The position numbers and the translations under genes are program-made. A DNA stretch of 34,602 bases, taken from contig JAALKB010000013.1 in the NCBI GenBank assembly GCA_011088265.1, positions 1 to 34,602 of the forward strand, read 5' to 3'. Under the pieces are notes generated by a model. It had not been told where the DNA came from. It saw only the letters and a program-made list of their open reading frames with translations, and did no database searches. Shown here one piece after another: positions 8,092 to 16,640 of this stretch (within the stretch, counting starts at the first letter, position 1; each line of letters starts with the position of its first letter). The stretch comes from Gammaproteobacteria bacterium (GTDB lineage: Bacteria; Pseudomonadota; Gammaproteobacteria; Arenicellales; Poriferihabitantaceae).

Positions 8092-8844
8092 TTATCCTTT
8101 TTCCAACAACGCGGATTCGATGCGTTGAAAGACATCATGGAACATGGATTCGGTCAAACGTCGGGTTTGGGTGTTGTACCGGCTACAGTGGTAACTGTTT
8201 ACCAGCGTAATACCATTGTCCAGTTGATGGCTAACATTGTGGCCGAAGGCATAACGATTCAGGCGAAGACCCAGGCAGCGCAAAATGGACCGATGGGCTA
8301 ACGAACCAAGGGCCAGAATCACTTTTAAGTCCGGCTGCGCCATTTCTCTGGCAAGAAAATGATTACATCGTTTTTCTTCTTCGCCAGTGGGTTTATTTTG
8401 GGGTGGTAGACATTTCACCGCATTGGTAATACGGCAGTTTGGAAGCTCCAAACCATCGTCAACATGATTGGATTCCGGAGCGGAGGCGAATCCAAATTTA
8501 TGCAGGGTGCTGTATAAAAGAACGCCGGCATAATCACCGGTAAAGGGGCGACCCGTGGCGTTAGCGCCATGTTTACCCGGCGCCAACCCAACCACCAGCA
8601 ATTGCGCATTCGGATCGCCAAACGGCGCCACGGGGCGGCAATAGTAATCTGGACGTTCGATTTTAACGTCGGCCAAAAACGCCGACAGCCGAGGGCAGTC
8701 GGAGCATGATTCGTCATACCAGTCCGTGGGCCAGCGAGTCGCCGGACTAACCGATAAACCTTCTGGCCGGGAAGCTCCATCGAAGACCCGACCTGAAGAT
8801 GCCAAACTGGACGTTGGAGTAGAACCCTTGCTGCCATTGGTCAT
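8092..8844 (-). CDS. Type 5 uracil-DNA glycosylase (UdgB family)
   Basis: This is a base-excision repair enzyme that removes uracil and related deaminated bases from DNA. Visible motifs are LLVVGLAPGKHGANATGRPF (motif 1, GLAPG type as in family 5), CRITNAVKCLPPQNKPT, and the C-terminal VNSYHCSRYNT (motif 3, His of the active site). Cysteines in CSDCPRL, in the KCLPP segment and in YHCSRYN fit the four [4Fe-4S] ligands of this family. The open frame runs further upstream, to 9021, but that part overlaps efp and is not conserved. I choose the ATG at 8844, giving 250 residues. It lies just upstream of uvrC and probably in the same transcript. Family 5 is commoner in alphaproteobacteria and actinobacteria than in gammaproteobacteria. 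Confidence 0.9.
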   Translation of the reverse strand: MTNGSKGSTPTSSLASSGRVFDGASRPEGLSVSPATRWPTDWYDESCSDCPRLSAFLADVKIERPDYYCRPVAPFGDPNAQLLVVGLAPGKHGANATGRPFTGDYAGVLLYSTLHKFGFASAPESNHVDDGLELPNCRITNAVKCLPPQNKPTGEEEKRCNHFLAREMAQPDLKVILALGSLAHRSILRCLGLRLNRYAFGHNVSHQLDNGITLVNSYHCSRYNTQTRRLTESMFHDVFQRIESALLEKG

Positions 8845-8904
8845 TGCCAATACAATCCCGCTGTTAATAAATCCGCTAAATCCACTGAATAGAGCCTTTT
8901 TGTT

Positions 8905-9465
8905 ATGAAAATGTCTACCTTCGATGCCCGCATTGGTAATCTGCTCGAATACCAAAACAAACTCTGGCGCGTCTTGAAAAAGAACCACGTCAAACCTGGC
9001 AAAGGTGGCGCATTCGTGCAACTAGAAATGAAGTGTATCAGTGATGGCACAAAACTCAATGAGCGATTTCGCTCTGAAGACAAGGTAGAGAAAGCCCATG
9101 TCGAGCCTCGCCAGATGCAATACCTTTATGCAGATGGTAACGCCTTTGTATTCATGGACTCCCAGACCTATGAGCAGATCAACATTGACGCCGAAGACCT
9201 AGAAGCCCAGGCACCGTTTTTATTGCCAAACACGGATGTTCAGATCAACTTTCATAACGATGTCCCCATCGGCATCGAACTACCCGGCTCCGTAATACTG
9301 GAAGTAGTGGAAACCGAAGGTGTTGTAAAAGGCCAAACCGCCTCAGGCAGCGGCAAGCCTGCAATACTGGAAACTGGCCATAAAGTCACTGTTCCCACCT
9401 TCGTCACCGTGGGAGAAAAAGTAAAAGTAAACACAGACACCGGAGACTACATGGAGCGAGCGTAG
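8905..9465 (+). CDS. efp: Translation elongation factor P
   Basis: EF-P binds the ribosome E/P site and relieves stalling at polyproline. This is a full-length protein of 186 residues with the KOW-like N-domain, middle OB domain and C-terminal OB domain ending YMERA. The ribosome-contacting loop reads HVKPGKGGAF, with the tip lysine at about position 33. The sequence follows the alphaproteobacterial pattern (IGNLLEYQNKLW, DGTKLNERFRS, VVKGQTAS, KPAILE) rather than the E. coli one. The two ATGs (8905, 8911) are equivalent. It is divergent from the UDG gene and convergent with chrA. Confidence 0.96.
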   Translation: MKMSTFDARIGNLLEYQNKLWRVLKKNHVKPGKGGAFVQLEMKCISDGTKLNERFRSEDKVEKAHVEPRQMQYLYADGNAFVFMDSQTYEQINIDAEDLEAQAPFLLPNTDVQINFHNDVPIGIELPGSVILEVVETEGVVKGQTASGSGKPAILETGHKVTVPTFVTVGEKVKVNTDTGDYMERA

Positions 9466-9510
9466 TTCTTCTAAACTCGAATAGCGCTGGCGTCGAATAA
9501 CGTTGGGCAA

Positions 9511-9610
9511 GATTGGGGTCGGAGTCGTAATTATTGCGGTCTTTCCTTAGTTTGTCTTCCTCAATCCCTCCGTATTACTAGAAATGAATAATTACGACTC
9601 TGACCCCCAG
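9511..9610. repeat. Imperfect inverted repeat, REPIN/MITE-like, between efp and chrA
   Basis: The left arm (9514-9534) and right arm (9588-9609) are inverted copies of GGGGTCRGAGTCGTAATTAT with one mismatch and one extra G. They enclose about 53 bases. The GGGGTCAGAGTC-type ends resemble sequences I associate with RAYT/Y1 transposases, of which a broken copy lies at 390-667. It sits between two converging genes, so it may also serve as a bidirectional terminator. Confidence 0.65.
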
Positions 9611-9616
9611 TATTAA

Positions 9617-11020
9617 TTAGACCTGTGTTAAATAGCTCAGCCCAAGACCGAGGCTGGCGGACAGGGCGAGGGTTTTCAGGATTGACCAGTGGAATTTGAA
9701 GATAGCCAGCGCGCAGATTAGGGTTAGGGCGACGACCTGCCAATCTACCGAAGCGAAATCAGGTCTCCACAAGGATAGGAGACCGTACTTTTCCTGAGTG
9801 ATCTCGGCAAAAATAACGTGCAGGGCGAACCAAAGGGAGAGATTTAGAATGACTCCCACCACCGCTGCGGAAATCGCTGACAGGGCACCCTTGAGCCTGG
9901 GTTGCTGGCAGATCCATTCAATATGAGGTGCGCCGGCGAAGATCCAGAGAAAACAGGGCACAAACGTAACCCAGAGAGTCATTACTGCTCCTACCGCACC
10001 GAGACCCATTCCTCCTTCCCGATAAGCGGCGAGAAATCCCACGAATTCCGTTACCAGGATCAGCGGTCCCGGTGTGGTTTCTGCGAGACCCAAGCCATCC
10101 ATCATCTCTCCAGCGGTTAACCAGCCGAATTGGTTCACCACCTCCTGTCCCATATAAGCGAGCACCGCATAGGCACCACCAAAGGTCACCACCGCTAATC
10201 GAGAGAAAAAAGCCCCAATTTCACTCAGGATAGATTGGTCAAACCAATGGTCTACGAGGATCAGAGGCATCGCCCAAAGCCCCAACCAGATCATTATCGT
10301 GACCAGAGTTTGCGGCAGGGTGTGACGAAAATGCCGAACCGCGGAATGTCCATTACTCTGATCAGGGACATTACCAGGAATATTGTTGGAAGTATTGGCT
10401 CTTCCGCCCCAAATAAAACCCACTAATACAGCCAGGAATACGATGATCGGATAGGGTAGTGCGAGGAAGAAAATACCGATAAAGGACAGGGCGGCAATCC
10501 ACCAAAACATCGAGCCATTTAGTGCCTTCTTCGCAACCCGGAATAGTGCTTCTACAACAATAATCAGCACCGCGGCCTTGATACCGAGAAACAGCGCACT
10601 CACAAAAAGCGTTTGCCCCGCCGTCACGTAGACCATACCCAGACCGAGAACAACCAGTGCCCCGGGCAAAACGAACAGCAATCCAGCGATTAATCCTCCG
10701 ATCACACCATGCAACCGCCAACCGGCGTAGGTCGCGAGTTGCATCGCTTCTGGCCCAGGTAGCAACATGCAAAAGCTCAAGGCATTGAGATACTGTTTTT
10801 CACTTAACCACCGCATTTCCTCCACCAGCAGTCGGTGCATCAATGCGATCTGGGCAGCAGGGCCGCCAAATGAAAGCAACCCAATTTTTGCCCATATTCG
10901 GGTGGCCGCCATCAATGAAGGAACCGCTTCTGAGGTCGCATTGTTTTGTGATGGGCTATTGCGTGCTTGTGCTTGTGTTCGTGTTTGTATTTGCGCTTGC
11001 TTGTTTTCTGTGGTCTCCAT
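9617..11020 (-). CDS. chrA: Chromate efflux transporter ChrA
   Basis: This is an inner-membrane CHR-family chromate/sulfate antiporter of the long two-domain type, about 467 residues from the chosen start. Both halves carry the family pattern: WAKIGLLSFGGPAAQIALM followed by LLPGPEAMQLATYAGW in the first, and RLAVVTFGGAYAVLAYM followed by GLAETTPGPLILVTEFVGF in the second. Around ten or more hydrophobic helices are visible. The start at 11020 (METTENK) is preceded by GGAGG at good spacing. The upstream open frame overlaps chrB and is unlikely. A Gln/Thr-rich hydrophilic tail of about 35 residues precedes the first domain. The gene lies 13 bases after chrB and is surely co-transcribed with it. 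Confidence 0.95.
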   Translation of the reverse strand: METTENKQAQIQTRTQAQARNSPSQNNATSEAVPSLMAATRIWAKIGLLSFGGPAAQIALMHRLLVEEMRWLSEKQYLNALSFCMLLPGPEAMQLATYAGWRLHGVIGGLIAGLLFVLPGALVVLGLGMVYVTAGQTLFVSALFLGIKAAVLIIVVEALFRVAKKALNGSMFWWIAALSFIGIFFLALPYPIIVFLAVLVGFIWGGRANTSNNIPGNVPDQSNGHSAVRHFRHTLPQTLVTIMIWLGLWAMPLILVDHWFDQSILSEIGAFFSRLAVVTFGGAYAVLAYMGQEVVNQFGWLTAGEMMDGLGLAETTPGPLILVTEFVGFLAAYREGGMGLGAVGAVMTLWVTFVPCFLWIFAGAPHIEWICQQPRLKGALSAISAAVVGVILNLSLWFALHVIFAEITQEKYGLLSLWRPDFASVDWQVVALTLICALAIFKFHWSILKTLALSASLGLGLSYLTQV

Positions 11021-11033
11021 TTTGTCCTCCGGC

Positions 11034-11918
11034 TTAGCGACTACTGATTTTATGCATCGGCCAGTCATGACTCTCATTGGTGGCGTCCCGACACCAGCGA
11101 TAAAAAGCATCGTATAACGTCATACTGGCTTCTAACTGATCCCAGTCATCACGATACATCCGGGATAAGCCAAGCGACGCTGCTAATAGCCCGGCGGACT
11201 CCGGAGTCAGATCGTGGTGATCAGTGTCGGCGCCACGAACAATTTCAGCCAAATGGAGCAGCGGTTTGAGATTCAGATCAAATTCTTCGATTAGTGTGTC
11301 GAAGGTGCAGCGATCTCCTCGATGGGTCCAAAAAACGCCTTCAACATCAAAGGGCAGGGCGTTGTATTTTTCCGCAGCACCCATCACCTCAGCGGGAGCC
11401 ACATAAAGAAATCGGGCACCGGGATCGATAAATCGACGAATCAACCAGGGGCAAGCGATACGGTCAATCTTTGGCCGATACCGGGTAACCCAGAGGCTTC
11501 TCTGAAGAGGCATGGGGTCGGATAAGTGAAGCAGCTTGTCTGCAGGAATCATGGGTTGGTTCGCATCCCGCCAACCAAATTGACCCCCTTCCAGGGACTC
11601 CGTGGGAACATCAAGGGATCTGAGATGGGCCATGGCACCCTGGCTGATTTTCTTGCCTTTTTGGCAATACAGCACAATGCGCTTATGTGAACTTTGGAAC
11701 GCAGAACCAAACCTGCCAGCAGGGTTGGTATCGAGAATCTTCGCTAGACTGGAGGAAAGAGTTTCAATTTTCGCAAACGGGTGACGAATCGATCCTGGAA
11801 GCATTCGGGGATCGTCATCGAAATCTTCATCAGAACGAACATCGATAATAGTCGGATAGTCCGGCGTTCCAATTAGGCGGGAAAGTTGTGTAACGGTAAT
11901 TTCATTGGGCGATGGCAT
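11034..11918 (-). CDS. chrB: ChrB-type chromate resistance protein fused to a rhodanese domain
   Basis: This is a predicted 294-residue cytoplasmic protein of the chromate resistance operon. Residues 1-120 form a rhodanese domain (IDVRSDEDF near the start, and an active-site loop VLYCQKGKKIS with its cysteine). The rest is the ChrB C-terminal domain (WVTRYRPKIDRIACPWLIRRFIDP, then VEGVFWTHRGDRCTFDTLIEEF and HLAEIVRGADTD). In characterised operons ChrB senses chromate and controls chrA, but the rhodanese-fused version has no obvious DNA-binding domain, so its role may instead be sulfur/thiol chemistry in chromate detoxification. The start at 11918 has an AAGGAGG five bases upstream. It is the first gene of chrBA. 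Confidence 0.88.
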   Translation of the reverse strand: MPSPNEITVTQLSRLIGTPDYPTIIDVRSDEDFDDDPRMLPGSIRHPFAKIETLSSSLAKILDTNPAGRFGSAFQSSHKRIVLYCQKGKKISQGAMAHLRSLDVPTESLEGGQFGWRDANQPMIPADKLLHLSDPMPLQRSLWVTRYRPKIDRIACPWLIRRFIDPGARFLYVAPAEVMGAAEKYNALPFDVEGVFWTHRGDRCTFDTLIEEFDLNLKPLLHLAEIVRGADTDHHDLTPESAGLLAASLGLSRMYRDDWDQLEASMTLYDAFYRWCRDATNESHDWPMHKISSR

Positions 11919-12265
11919 GGCATCCTCCTTAAGGTTAAGGTCTAAATTGCCCCAACAATCTCTGTAATAACCCAAACTACCAGGCTCGAGAAGAGTTATT
12001 GATAAGGACAACTAATTAGTATTGGATGCGAAACTTCGGCTGTCGCCTCACGGGGTGGTCGCAACCCCATAGACCAGATTCTCGATCAAGCCGGATAGCT
12101 TGTCAACATGTTCCTGGCATGACGACTTCCCGAAACCACGGCGAGAGATCAGATCCAATTACCAAATCAGGATTACCGGTTTAATCTGGTCTTATGAAAA
12201 ACTAATTCAAATGAATTGAAATGAACTGATCGGAGTTAAATTTAAGGAGAGAAAAGTATTGTTTC
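11919..12265. other. Intergenic stretch upstream of chrBA
   Basis: It holds the chrB leader with its strong AAGGAGG and, further up, the end of the DUF3726 operon. I see a small dyad AATTCA-AA-TGAATT near 12206-12219 but no convincing -35/-10 pair and no intrinsic terminator with a T-run. Confidence 0.4.
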
Positions 12266-12949
12266 CTAGTCGTTGTCGTTTAGCCCTGCTCCCGCACCAG
12301 ACTGCCGAGACTGTTCGGTGGCTTCCACATAGGTGTGATGGGCAAGTTTTTCCAGTTTCTGCCAAATTACCCATGTTACCTTAACGCTTGCCATGACAGG
12401 CTTAAGCAGGTTCTTTTGATCTGTCTGTATTTCACTAAAATTGACGCGCTCGCATTCCAGTGTTTCACAAAATTCAAGCTCCAGATCTTTTCGGTTTCCC
12501 TCGATAATCAAGGCATCCCGGTAGAACACCAACGCGATTCCTGCCCAGCTCAACCGTATCGCCCGGTCTTCAGTCAGCGCTGTTTGTCCGAGAAAGCCCG
12601 CGGTAAAGATCGGGTAATCGAGCCTGCCAGTGACCATAGGGTTTTCCTTTATCTCATCGATCAGGTCACTCAATACCATGCCCGTTATAAGCGGATTCAG
12701 ACGTCCTTTTCCGGGTTGCAATGGGCTCGCCAGGTTTTGGGGAATCACGTCCTCGTAACGATCTGGCTCATAGGCTTCCAATAACTCAACAATTTGCGGC
12801 ACACTGGTCAATTCATAGGCGCTTAACCAGCGTGCGGCCTTGCCGATATCATCCGCTGCACCCCAGGGCAGACCGACACCCCTCGCCGCTTTGCGACAAG
12901 TTTGGTCTATCTGGTTTAGCGAAAAAAAACCCTGTTTTGATTCACTCAT
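12266..12949 (-). CDS. DUF3726 family protein of unknown function
   Basis: This is a soluble protein of about 227 residues matching the DUF3726 family as I recall it: an N-terminal block SLNQIDQTCRKAARGVGLPWGAADDIGKAARWL, then a central GFLGQ segment. No catalytic motif or membrane segment is visible. I chose the ATG at 12949 (MSESKQG) because an AGGAA sits about nine bases before it. The open frame also allows starts at 12985 and 12979. It lies about 90 bases downstream of a large conserved gene on the same strand and the two probably form an operon. Function is unknown. Confidence 0.8.
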   Translation of the reverse strand: MSESKQGFFSLNQIDQTCRKAARGVGLPWGAADDIGKAARWLSAYELTSVPQIVELLEAYEPDRYEDVIPQNLASPLQPGKGRLNPLITGMVLSDLIDEIKENPMVTGRLDYPIFTAGFLGQTALTEDRAIRLSWAGIALVFYRDALIIEGNRKDLELEFCETLECERVNFSEIQTDQKNLLKPVMASVKVTWVIWQKLEKLAHHTYVEATEQSRQSGAGAGLNDND

Positions 12950-13040
12950 CCGTTTACTTTCCTGCTCATTCGATGACATATCCACTGAAATAATTGAAAC
13001 AGAATATTTGTATTGTCGCTTTAATCAAAATGATAAAAGC

Positions 13041-14762
13041 TCAAGAGTTACCCGGCAGAGGAGGGTAAACCCAATCGTCAGCATCCATACCCTCCTGATA
13101 AAGTTCGTCAGGAAAAGGGGCATGTTGATACATGGTAATTCTGACCCACCGATCTGATCGAGGATCAAATCGGGATGCACCAAAAAACGACAGCTTGCAA
13201 CGCAACAAATCGATCGGCCTCATGTCCGCGGCGATGAGGTTATCCTGCACCTCCGCATAGGGCAACCGGGAAGTCGTCTGCACCCGCCTTACGGCATGGC
13301 GATGTTCCGGGTTTTGCAACAGGAAACCTGCAATTTTCTGGTTGGGGTCTCCAGGGGACAGCGTTCGATATAAGGCCGCCACATCCCGACCAAAAGCCAA
13401 AGGTTGTTCCTTTTCTGCTCCGGGTTCTTCAAATCGCTCACCCAATCTCGGCTCGAGTTTTTCTTCGGAAACATACCAGAATCGCGCTGACTCAGCGCTT
13501 TGTTCATAGTTGATGTCCAAAGCCCATCGATAGTGATCTTCGATATTTCCTAGAAGCTCGCCAACGGTTTGCCCTCCTTTAATGGGAAAATATTGTGCTT
13601 CATCAATCCCCATTTCATCCGCTAAATCATCCACCAACTCACCATGGGGCTCTATCACCAAAGATACCACTAGCTCCTGGGCTTCCATGGAAAGCGCCGA
13701 ATCCGTCCAGTGGATCAATTGCTTCCAGGGCATTGGAGCCTCCCAGATACTCGGTTGGTTGTCGCGATCAATGTGGCTTTGTAGCTTAAGTAGGTCCTGG
13801 CGAAGCTCAATAATTCGATCCTGCTGGATTTCATCTACGGTGTTCCAATTATCAACACCGATAATCATCCGTCGAACCAGATCCGCGAATTGGTTTTCGG
13901 TTTCCATGGTCGCTGTCGGCAGGCTACAAACCCGGGCTAATGCCCTCTCTCTAGCGGCAATCCAGCGATGAATCAATGCCGGATGTAAAATCAGAAACGG
14001 CGCCATCCCGAGTCCAGTGGAATTCCCGACACCCAGTCGACGCTTTATGTTTGGGTCCATTTTCACCGCTTTTTGTGGGTTCGCTACTCTTGCCATGTGC
14101 TCCGTAATATCCGTGGTAAAAGCCCGAATTAGCCATACCGCGAGTAATTCAGTACGAAATGCGCCGACAAATTCCGGTCGATCAGAAACTCGTTCCCGAT
14201 CACCCAAACCAAATTTTCCATTTCCATAAACCGCAGATGTGCGCATTAAATAGCCGACACTATCGATCATGTCCTGATCCGGTTGTCGTCCTTGGGAAAG
14301 CCGGTCCACTACATGTTCAAATAACCTGACGCTGCGATTCGCCCGAGCTAGTACCAATTCGGTTTGCTGGCAGTGTCCCGCTTCCTGTTTTGGGATGTTT
14401 CCTCGAAGCCGTTCGATTTCTTCCTGATTAGGAGAGCCATCGTAAAGAGCGAATGTGGCGTCCCACTCTTCGGCGATTACCCGATCGGAACGCTTCTCAG
14501 GAGGCAGATCATGGGCGAAACACACCAGACTATAGGTATGTTTTCCATTGCTAGCGACATAGACTCCGTGACCCACTCCGTTTTCGTCAATATTCCAGAC
14601 AGCTCGTTCAAACTGCCACTTTTCCCTTTTCAGGCAGCGCAATAGCGCTCGCATAAAGCTAAGCCGGGTTTGATGAAAGCTGCCCATGCGAGCCAGGCGC
14701 ATAACTTTCTCTGGGGAGCGAAGGGATGCTCTTTCCGCTTTTTCAGACAGGTTTTCTTGCAT
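13041..14762 (-). CDS. Large conserved protein of unknown function beside DUF3726
   Basis: This is a 573-residue soluble protein that I have seen as a conserved hypothetical in alphaproteobacteria but cannot name by domain. Conserved-looking blocks are LRSPEKVMRLARMGSFHQTRLSFMR at the N-terminus, YSLVCFAHDLPPEKRSDRVIAEEWDATFALYDG, LVLARANRSVRLFEHVVDRL, LMRTSAVYGNGKFGLGDRER, RRLGVGNSTGLGMAPFL and DLLRCKLSFFGASRFDPRSDRW. It is rich in Arg and Trp, with no signal peptide or membrane helix. The start at 14762 (MQENLSEK) is the first ATG. A TTG at 14804 is possible. It precedes the DUF3726 gene and is likely co-transcribed. I do not propose a reaction. Confidence 0.75.
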   Translation of the reverse strand: MQENLSEKAERASLRSPEKVMRLARMGSFHQTRLSFMRALLRCLKREKWQFERAVWNIDENGVGHGVYVASNGKHTYSLVCFAHDLPPEKRSDRVIAEEWDATFALYDGSPNQEEIERLRGNIPKQEAGHCQQTELVLARANRSVRLFEHVVDRLSQGRQPDQDMIDSVGYLMRTSAVYGNGKFGLGDRERVSDRPEFVGAFRTELLAVWLIRAFTTDITEHMARVANPQKAVKMDPNIKRRLGVGNSTGLGMAPFLILHPALIHRWIAARERALARVCSLPTATMETENQFADLVRRMIIGVDNWNTVDEIQQDRIIELRQDLLKLQSHIDRDNQPSIWEAPMPWKQLIHWTDSALSMEAQELVVSLVIEPHGELVDDLADEMGIDEAQYFPIKGGQTVGELLGNIEDHYRWALDINYEQSAESARFWYVSEEKLEPRLGERFEEPGAEKEQPLAFGRDVAALYRTLSPGDPNQKIAGFLLQNPEHRHAVRRVQTTSRLPYAEVQDNLIAADMRPIDLLRCKLSFFGASRFDPRSDRWVRITMYQHAPFPDELYQEGMDADDWVYPPLPGNS

Positions 14763-15060
14763 TGTGGGTTTCCCGGGAATGACTGTTAAGAGATTGGGGA
14801 GCAATTATCCAGATCATCATTTTATTTCGCTGTTTATGCGACTGCCTATCTCGCCATCAATGTCGCCGTTTTAACACAGGAATGGTCCTGGCGTCAGTCA
14901 CCAGTAAGACATTGTGGGAATATTAATGAGGAATGGCTGTAATAGCCGTTGTTGACCAGAAGCACCATTATTCGGACGAAGAAAGTGGCATGACGATAAT
15001 CACGCAAGGGGGTTTCAACACAATCCCATGATAAAAACAGAAAATCAGGAGACAGGAGAA
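14763..15060. other. Intergenic stretch between rnpB and the 573-residue gene
   Basis: No gene is seen. It must contain the 3' end signal for rnpB and the promoter for the gene at 14762, both on the minus strand, but neither an obvious hairpin plus T-run nor a clean promoter is visible. Confidence 0.4.
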
Positions 15061-15455
15061 GTGGGAGTTGGCCGATAAGCCGGGTTCTGTCGAGAACAGT
15101 CATTCATCTGGGATGTCTGTCGCCAGACACCTCTAGCAACCTACCCGGATCCAACATGGGCCATGTAAAGGATCCCTATTCGGTCTTGCTCCAGGTGGGG
15201 TTTACCCTGCCAATGCTGTTGCCAGCATTGCGGTGCGCTCTTACCGCACCATTTCACCCTTACTTCAATTACCCCAGGCAATTATCCCGGGATAAAAAAG
15301 CGGTATATTTTCTGTGGCACTTTCCGTCAGCGTTAACTGCCCAGGCGTTACCTGGCACCCTGCCCTATGGAGCCCGGACTTTCCTCCCCGTATCATAAAA
15401 TCTGGTCGTAAAACCGGACATCACAACACAGAGCGACTGCTTAGCCAACTCCCGG
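15061..15455 (-). ncRNA. rnpB: RNase P RNA, bacterial type A
   Basis: This is the catalytic RNA that matures tRNA 5' ends. The minus strand contains the universal GAGGAAAGTCCGGGCTCC near the 5' side, the AGGGTGCCAGGTAACGCCTGG type loop after it, a GGTAAACCCC region, and ACAGAACCCGGCTTATCGG near the 3' end. The P1 stem is clear: GGGAGTTGGC (15444-15453) pairs perfectly with GCCAACTCCC (15063-15072), setting both ends. Location next to rsmI is the usual gammaproteobacterial one. Confidence 0.96.
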
Positions 15456-15459
15456 CGCG

Positions 15460-15488
15460 AGACTACGCTAAACATCTGACAATTACAA
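15460..15488 (-). promoter_or_regulatory. Probable rnpB promoter
   Basis: On the minus strand, TTGTAA (15483-15488) and TAGTCT (15460-15465) are spaced by 17 bases. The GC-rich CGCGCCG lies between the -10 and the first base of P1. The GC discriminator is typical of stable RNA promoters. Position relative to the RNA start is right. Confidence 0.6.
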
Positions 15489-15583
15489 ACACCTGAGCCA
15501 TTAATTCTCATTCCCTGTTTCTGGACTTGTTTCTGGATTCGGTTCTGTTTTCCTTGCAGACATGTGTTGGATCTACTTCCAAT

Positions 15584-16442
15584 TTAGACCTGGTCATTTT
15601 CCCGCTTCATGGAAAGCCCAGCTTTGTAAAGCTGGTTACGGTTGCAATTAAGCGCTTCAGCGGCGATTTCACTGGCCCTTTTCAGCGGCATATGATCGAT
15701 TAGCTGACTAAGGAGATGAGCTGCTTTTTCAAAATCTTCATCTGAACCAAAGGTCGCTCCGCTCACGACAACAACGAACTCGCCTTTTTGGTTCATGGGA
15801 TCTTCTTCCAGCTGAGCCAGAACTGAATCGGGACTGCCGTAGTAGAAAGTTTCGAATCGTTTGGTGATTTCTCTGCCAACGGACAGGTTTCTTTTTTCTC
15901 CAAGACAACGGCCAATTGCTTCAATGCAGGCCATGATACGATGGCTGGATTCATAAAAGACCAGGGTTCGGGGCTCTTTTTTTAACTCACCAAGACGTTG
16001 GTCGCGGCCATGTGGTTTGGCCGGCAAAAACCCCTCAAAGCAAAAGCGATCAGTGGCAAGACCACTGGCGGAGAGTGCGGCAGTAACGGCACAGGGGCCG
16101 GGGATGGGGCTCACGGGGATTCCATGGATAACGGCCTCCGGAAACCAACCGATAACCAGGATCACTGATTAGCGGTGTTCCTGCATCACTGATTAATGCC
16201 ACATCTTTCCCATCCTGCAATTGTCGGATTACGCCATGGACCTGGTTTTGCTCATTATGTTCATGGAAGGATCGGGTAGGGGTGGAAATAGAATAATGAG
16301 AGAGCAGGATACCTGCATGACGGGTATCTTCTGCAAGAATCAGACCAACCTGACCCAACACATCCAGTGCCCGCTGACTTATATCTTTGAGATTACCGAT
16401 GGGCGTCGCCACCACATAGAGCGTTCCAGTGTCATTATTCAT
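15584..16442 (-). pseudogene. rsmI: 16S rRNA 2'-O-methyltransferase RsmI, one-base frameshift
   Basis: RsmI methylates C1402 of 16S rRNA using SAM. The first frame (16442 to about 16140) has the start GTLYVVATPIGNLKDIS, the LAEDTRH box and ISDAGTPLISDPGYRLV. The second frame continues EAVIHGIPVSPIPGPCAVTAALSASGL, FEGFLPAK, VFYESSHR and the C-terminal domain NRNQLYK. The join needs removal of one base in the CCGG at about 16138-16141. The corrected gene has 286 codons, the normal length. In this sequence the product would be cut after about 130 residues. The whole remaining protein looks normal, so a base-calling error or a very recent mutation is likely. It is divergent from lpoA, as in other gammaproteobacteria. 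Confidence 0.88.
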
Positions 16443-16640
16443 GGTCGATGCGGTTATTTGTAGGTTGACTCTATTGGTCCACGAAATCGATTGATTACGT
16501 TATCATCTTACTTTCGAAAACGTTCTGATTTTCGACACTTTTCAGGAAGGGAGAAAATGGACGAATACGGTAAATCGGTCGGAATGCTGTAGAATATTAT
16601 GCCACAATCCACTACCTTCTCTGTCAGGAAACTATTGTCT

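Noticed and set aside
8845-9021. N-terminal extension of the uracil-DNA glycosylase frame
   Set aside because: It overlaps the well-conserved start of efp on the other strand and does not resemble UDG sequence, so I used ATG 8844.
12206-12219. AATTCA-AA-TGAATT dyad upstream of chrBA
   Set aside because: Short arms, AT-rich sequence and no adjacent promoter make it likely chance.
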